Shown piece by piece: positions 61,834 to 64,000 of a DNA stretch of 64,000 nt. Below the pieces are notes generated by a model. It was not told the DNA's origin. It saw only the letters and a list, made by a program, of their open reading frames with translations, and did not search any database. Both the position numbers and the translations under genes were made by a program. This stretch comes from Nitrospirota bacterium (GTDB taxonomy: Bacteria; Nitrospirota; Leptospirillia; Leptospirillales; Leptospirillaceae), in NCBI GenBank assembly GCA_021801345.1, contig JAJYYA010000024.1, positions 1 to 64,000 of the forward strand, written 5' to 3'. Positions within the stretch are counted from its first letter, which is position 1. Each line of letters opens with the position of its first letter.

Positions 61834-62852
61834 AGGAGGCTCTCCACTTTTTGGAAGACGTCGGTAACAGAGAGGGAGGCCAGACAGTTCTCTCCTCCCA
61901 GAGAGCAGCCGGTATGGTGGCAGGGAGAACAGTCCTTCCGAATATAGGCAATCTCCCGGCGCGGAGAAGACGTCGGCCCCCAGACCGCGGGAAGGGTCGA
62001 TCCGAAGAGCCCGACCAGAGGAACATGGGCGGCATCGGCCATGTGAAGGGGACCTGAGTCGTTTCCCACAAAGACGCGCGCCCTGCGGATCAGCGCATCG
62101 AGAAGGCCGACCGGGGTTCCGATCAAGGGAAAGATCCGTCCTTTCCCGACTCCCGAGAGCACAGAGTCCGCCAAAGTTCGTTCTCCTCCTGTGGCGGCGA
62201 CGATGACCGCGCCGTCATTTTTTTCCATCCAGAGCGCGGCAAGACGGGCGAATCTGTCCGGAGGCCAGCGCTTGAACCAGTGCCTCCCGCCCGGATGAAG
62301 AAAAAGAATCGGAACGGATTCGAGATCCCTCTCCCTGATCCATCTCCCCGCCCGCGCAATCCACTGGGGATCGGGAAAGTAGGCTTTTTCCAGCGACTCT
62401 CCCATGGGGATTCCGAGCGCCGAGAGAAGGTGGCCGTGCATTGCGACAATCGACTCGGGGCCGCGGTTGAGGTCGACCGGGATCCGGATCTCCCAGGGGC
62501 CCCGGGCAAGGTCGGCAGCCTCTCCCGCCGCTCCCGAACGCCTGGCTCCTGAAGCTCTGGAGAGCCAGCGCGAGCGGTCGGAGACGGTCAGGTCGAGGAG
62601 CAGGTCCGGGCGGATCTTCCTGAGAACTCCAGAAAGCCGGACGGTCGAGATCCCCCGTGCAAGGGAGCCGCTTCGGGCCAGGCTGTGGAGCTCCACCCCG
62701 GGAAAGCGTTCGAGGGGATAGGTCGTCCCCTCGTTGACGATCGCCACGATCCGGGCCGACCGGTCGAAACTCTGGATCGCCCGGATAAGCGGAACGAGAA
62801 GGATCGTATCTCCGAGATAGCGCGTCCGGATGAGCGCCACGGTCAGGGGCAC
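61830..62852 (-). CDS. GT9 heptosyltransferase-like protein
   Basis: The protein of about 340 residues opens TVALIRTRYLGDTILLVPLI with the GT9 N-terminal motif and has LFLHPGGRHWFKRWPPDRFA and VFVGNDSGPLHMADAAHVPL. A Cys group (CSPCHHTGCSLGGENC) near the end recurs in related proteins here. I chose the GTG at 62852 because GGAGGG lies just upstream; it overlaps the previous stop by 10 bp. Acts in lipopolysaccharide core or similar glycan assembly. Confidence 0.86.
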   Translation of the reverse strand: MPLTVALIRTRYLGDTILLVPLIRAIQSFDRSARIVAIVNEGTTYPLERFPGVELHSLARSGSLARGISTVRLSGVLRKIRPDLLLDLTVSDRSRWLSRASGARRSGAAGEAADLARGPWEIRIPVDLNRGPESIVAMHGHLLSALGIPMGESLEKAYFPDPQWIARAGRWIRERDLESVPILFLHPGGRHWFKRWPPDRFARLAALWMEKNDGAVIVAATGGERTLADSVLSGVGKGRIFPLIGTPVGLLDALIRRARVFVGNDSGPLHMADAAHVPLVGLFGSTLPAVWGPTSSPRREIAYIRKDCSPCHHTGCSLGGENCLASLSVTDVFQKVESLL

Positions 62853-64000
62853 GATTCCCTCCGCTCTCCCGAAGGGAGCCCGTTCATTTTTTCGAGTTTC
62901 TCCTCCACGGCCTTCCAGACCTTTTCGCACGAGATCTCCTGCATGCACCGGTTGTCCGGACAGTGGTTGGCGAAGGCCTGGCAAGGCTGACATGCGAGGC
63001 TCGCCTTGAGAAAACCTCCCCGGAACGGGGCATAGGAGACGTGGTCGCCCGGGCCGAAAAGGACGAGGACCTCCCGTCCCACGGCCTGTGCCAGGTGGAG
63101 GGGCCCGGAGTCGTTGCCGAGGATCCCCGAACTGAGCTGACAGAGTCCCTTGAGGGAACCGAAGGGAAGTTCCTCGTAAAAAAAGACCCCTTCCCGGTCC
63201 CTGAGCGCCTCTCTCACAGCCTCCAATTGGGGGTGGTCGCTCACGGCTCCGAGGCAGAGTACCCCGAAGCCCCGGGCAAGAAGGCGTCGCGCGATTTCGG
63301 CAAAGCGGTCGGGGGGCCAGTTCTTGGAGGGGATCCCCGAGCCGCAGAAAAAAATCCAGAAGGCACGGCCGTCCGGAAGGTCTCTGGAAAGAATCTCCCT
63401 GGCGGAGGCGACATTCTCTTCCGAGACGCGAAGGGAGGGGGGATGAGAGCGGTGATGAGCACAGAAGGAGTCTTTTTCCAGGGCTCGGAGCCGGGAGGCG
63501 AGATAGTCCATGCGGTCGACTGTAAGCGCCAGCTGGATCGGAGGGGTGGCAGTCAGGGTAAAGACGCGGCGGTCGAGCCGGCGTTGACCCGGGAAGGTTC
63601 TGTCGACAAAGCCCACGCGGTGTCGGGCTCCTGTGGCGAGAGCGATGATCCTTGACCGGGGGCCCCTGGAAAAAAAATCCACCGTCAGATCGTAGCCGGT
63701 CTCTCTCAGGGAGCGCAGAAACTGAAAGTACCGGGAGTGGTAAGAGAAAAAGGAGGTCCCTTTTCGCTCGGGAAGCGCATAGACATGGTCGAGGGAGGAT
63801 TCCTCGTCGAGAAGTCGGTCGTACGGTCTTCGCGTCAGGTAGTCGATCCGGGCGCCGGGAAAGCGCTCCCTGAGAGCGGAGAGGACCCCTGTCGTGAGAA
63901 TGACGTCTCCCATGGTCCGGATCCCGATCAGGAGAACTCTCTCGATGGATCCGCCGGAGGGGATCAGGGGCGGCCTTCCGTGACGGGAAGGGCCTCCTCG
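62843..64000 (-). CDS. GT9 heptosyltransferase-like protein, 5' end at the window edge
   Basis: The protein contains TMGDVILTTGVLSALRERFP, FFCGSGIPSKNWPPDRFAEI and ILGNDSGPLHLAQAVGREVL, and ends with a Cys motif CQPCQAFANHCPDNRC. The ATG at 63913 is inside the first conserved strand; upstream codons (SIERVLLIGIRTMGDV) match the family N-terminus and the frame is open to the edge, so the true start is at or beyond 64000. It is the first visible gene of the minus-strand operon. Confidence 0.83.
   Translation of the reverse strand, partial: RGGPSRHGRPPLIPSGGSIERVLLIGIRTMGDVILTTGVLSALRERFPGARIDYLTRRPYDRLLDEESSLDHVYALPERKGTSFFSYHSRYFQFLRSLRETGYDLTVDFFSRGPRSRIIALATGARHRVGFVDRTFPGQRRLDRRVFTLTATPPIQLALTVDRMDYLASRLRALEKDSFCAHHRSHPPSLRVSEENVASAREILSRDLPDGRAFWIFFCGSGIPSKNWPPDRFAEIARRLLARGFGVLCLGAVSDHPQLEAVREALRDREGVFFYEELPFGSLKGLCQLSSGILGNDSGPLHLAQAVGREVLVLFGPGDHVSYAPFRGGFLKASLACQPCQAFANHCPDNRCMQEISCEKVWKAVEEKLEKMNGLPSGERRESCP

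Overview
The window looks like a chromosomal segment of a Gram-negative bacterium. It carries a TonB-dependent receptor fragment, an outer-membrane beta-barrel, three heptosyltransferase-type (GT9) enzymes, an O-antigen ligase-like protein and MEP-pathway isoprenoid genes (ispD, ispF). G+C is high in the housekeeping half and clearly lower in several islands. The heavy load of toxin-antitoxin loci and insertion sequences would suit a Nitrospirota/Leptospirillum-like acidophile, but that is only an impression and no marker gene here proves it.

Layout. 0-13 kb is an accessory patchwork: an IS-truncated DUF4276/ATPase pair, an ISAzo13-like element, a FitAB-like toxin-antitoxin locus with a frameshifted toxin, a secreted beta-propeller, VapBC, a TonB receptor cut by an IS4-type element with a DruA-like domain, then a small run of envelope genes. 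13.4-24.5 kb is the most unusual part, an AT-richer cluster in two convergent operons. The plus operon encodes a DGQHR-like protein, a radical SAM enzyme and an HSP90-like ATPase. The minus operon encodes an XRE regulator, an ImmA/IrrE peptidase, a four-helix membrane protein, a second DGQHR protein, a ParB-fold protein, a PD-(D/E)XK-like nuclease, a SNF2-type helicase and a second ParB-fold protein. I do not recognise this combination as a described system; a DNA modification/defence module is my best inference. It is bordered on the left by four copies of a transposon-end-like repeat and on the right by a Tn7-like transposition module (TnsA-TnsB fusion, TnsC, TniQ) at 24.7-29.9 kb.

30-37.5 kb is a second patchwork: an IS110-family element with possible guide-RNA regions, several toxin-antitoxin loci (one decayed), a DUF4143-type ATPase behind a perfect 19-bp palindrome, a decayed IS200/IS605 element, a MazEF-like pair and a decayed ATPase.

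37.6-54 kb is mostly housekeeping and tightly packed on the minus strand: YrdC/Sua5, purD, purH, glycosyltransferases, PAP2 phosphatase, cysE, ispF, a fused nucleotidyltransferase-HEPN gene lying between ispF and ispD, a PIN-TRAM protein, an O-antigen ligase-like gene and a patatin; bioA is on the plus strand. A low-G+C two-gene ATPase/TOPRIM-like island follows bioA at 55-57 kb. The window closes with a secreted protein, a lipid kinase, a YkgJ-type protein, and a minus-strand envelope polysaccharide operon (two GT9 enzymes, deacetylase, GT4, DUF433) that runs off the right edge. Overlapping stop/start codons through most of these runs indicate translational coupling.
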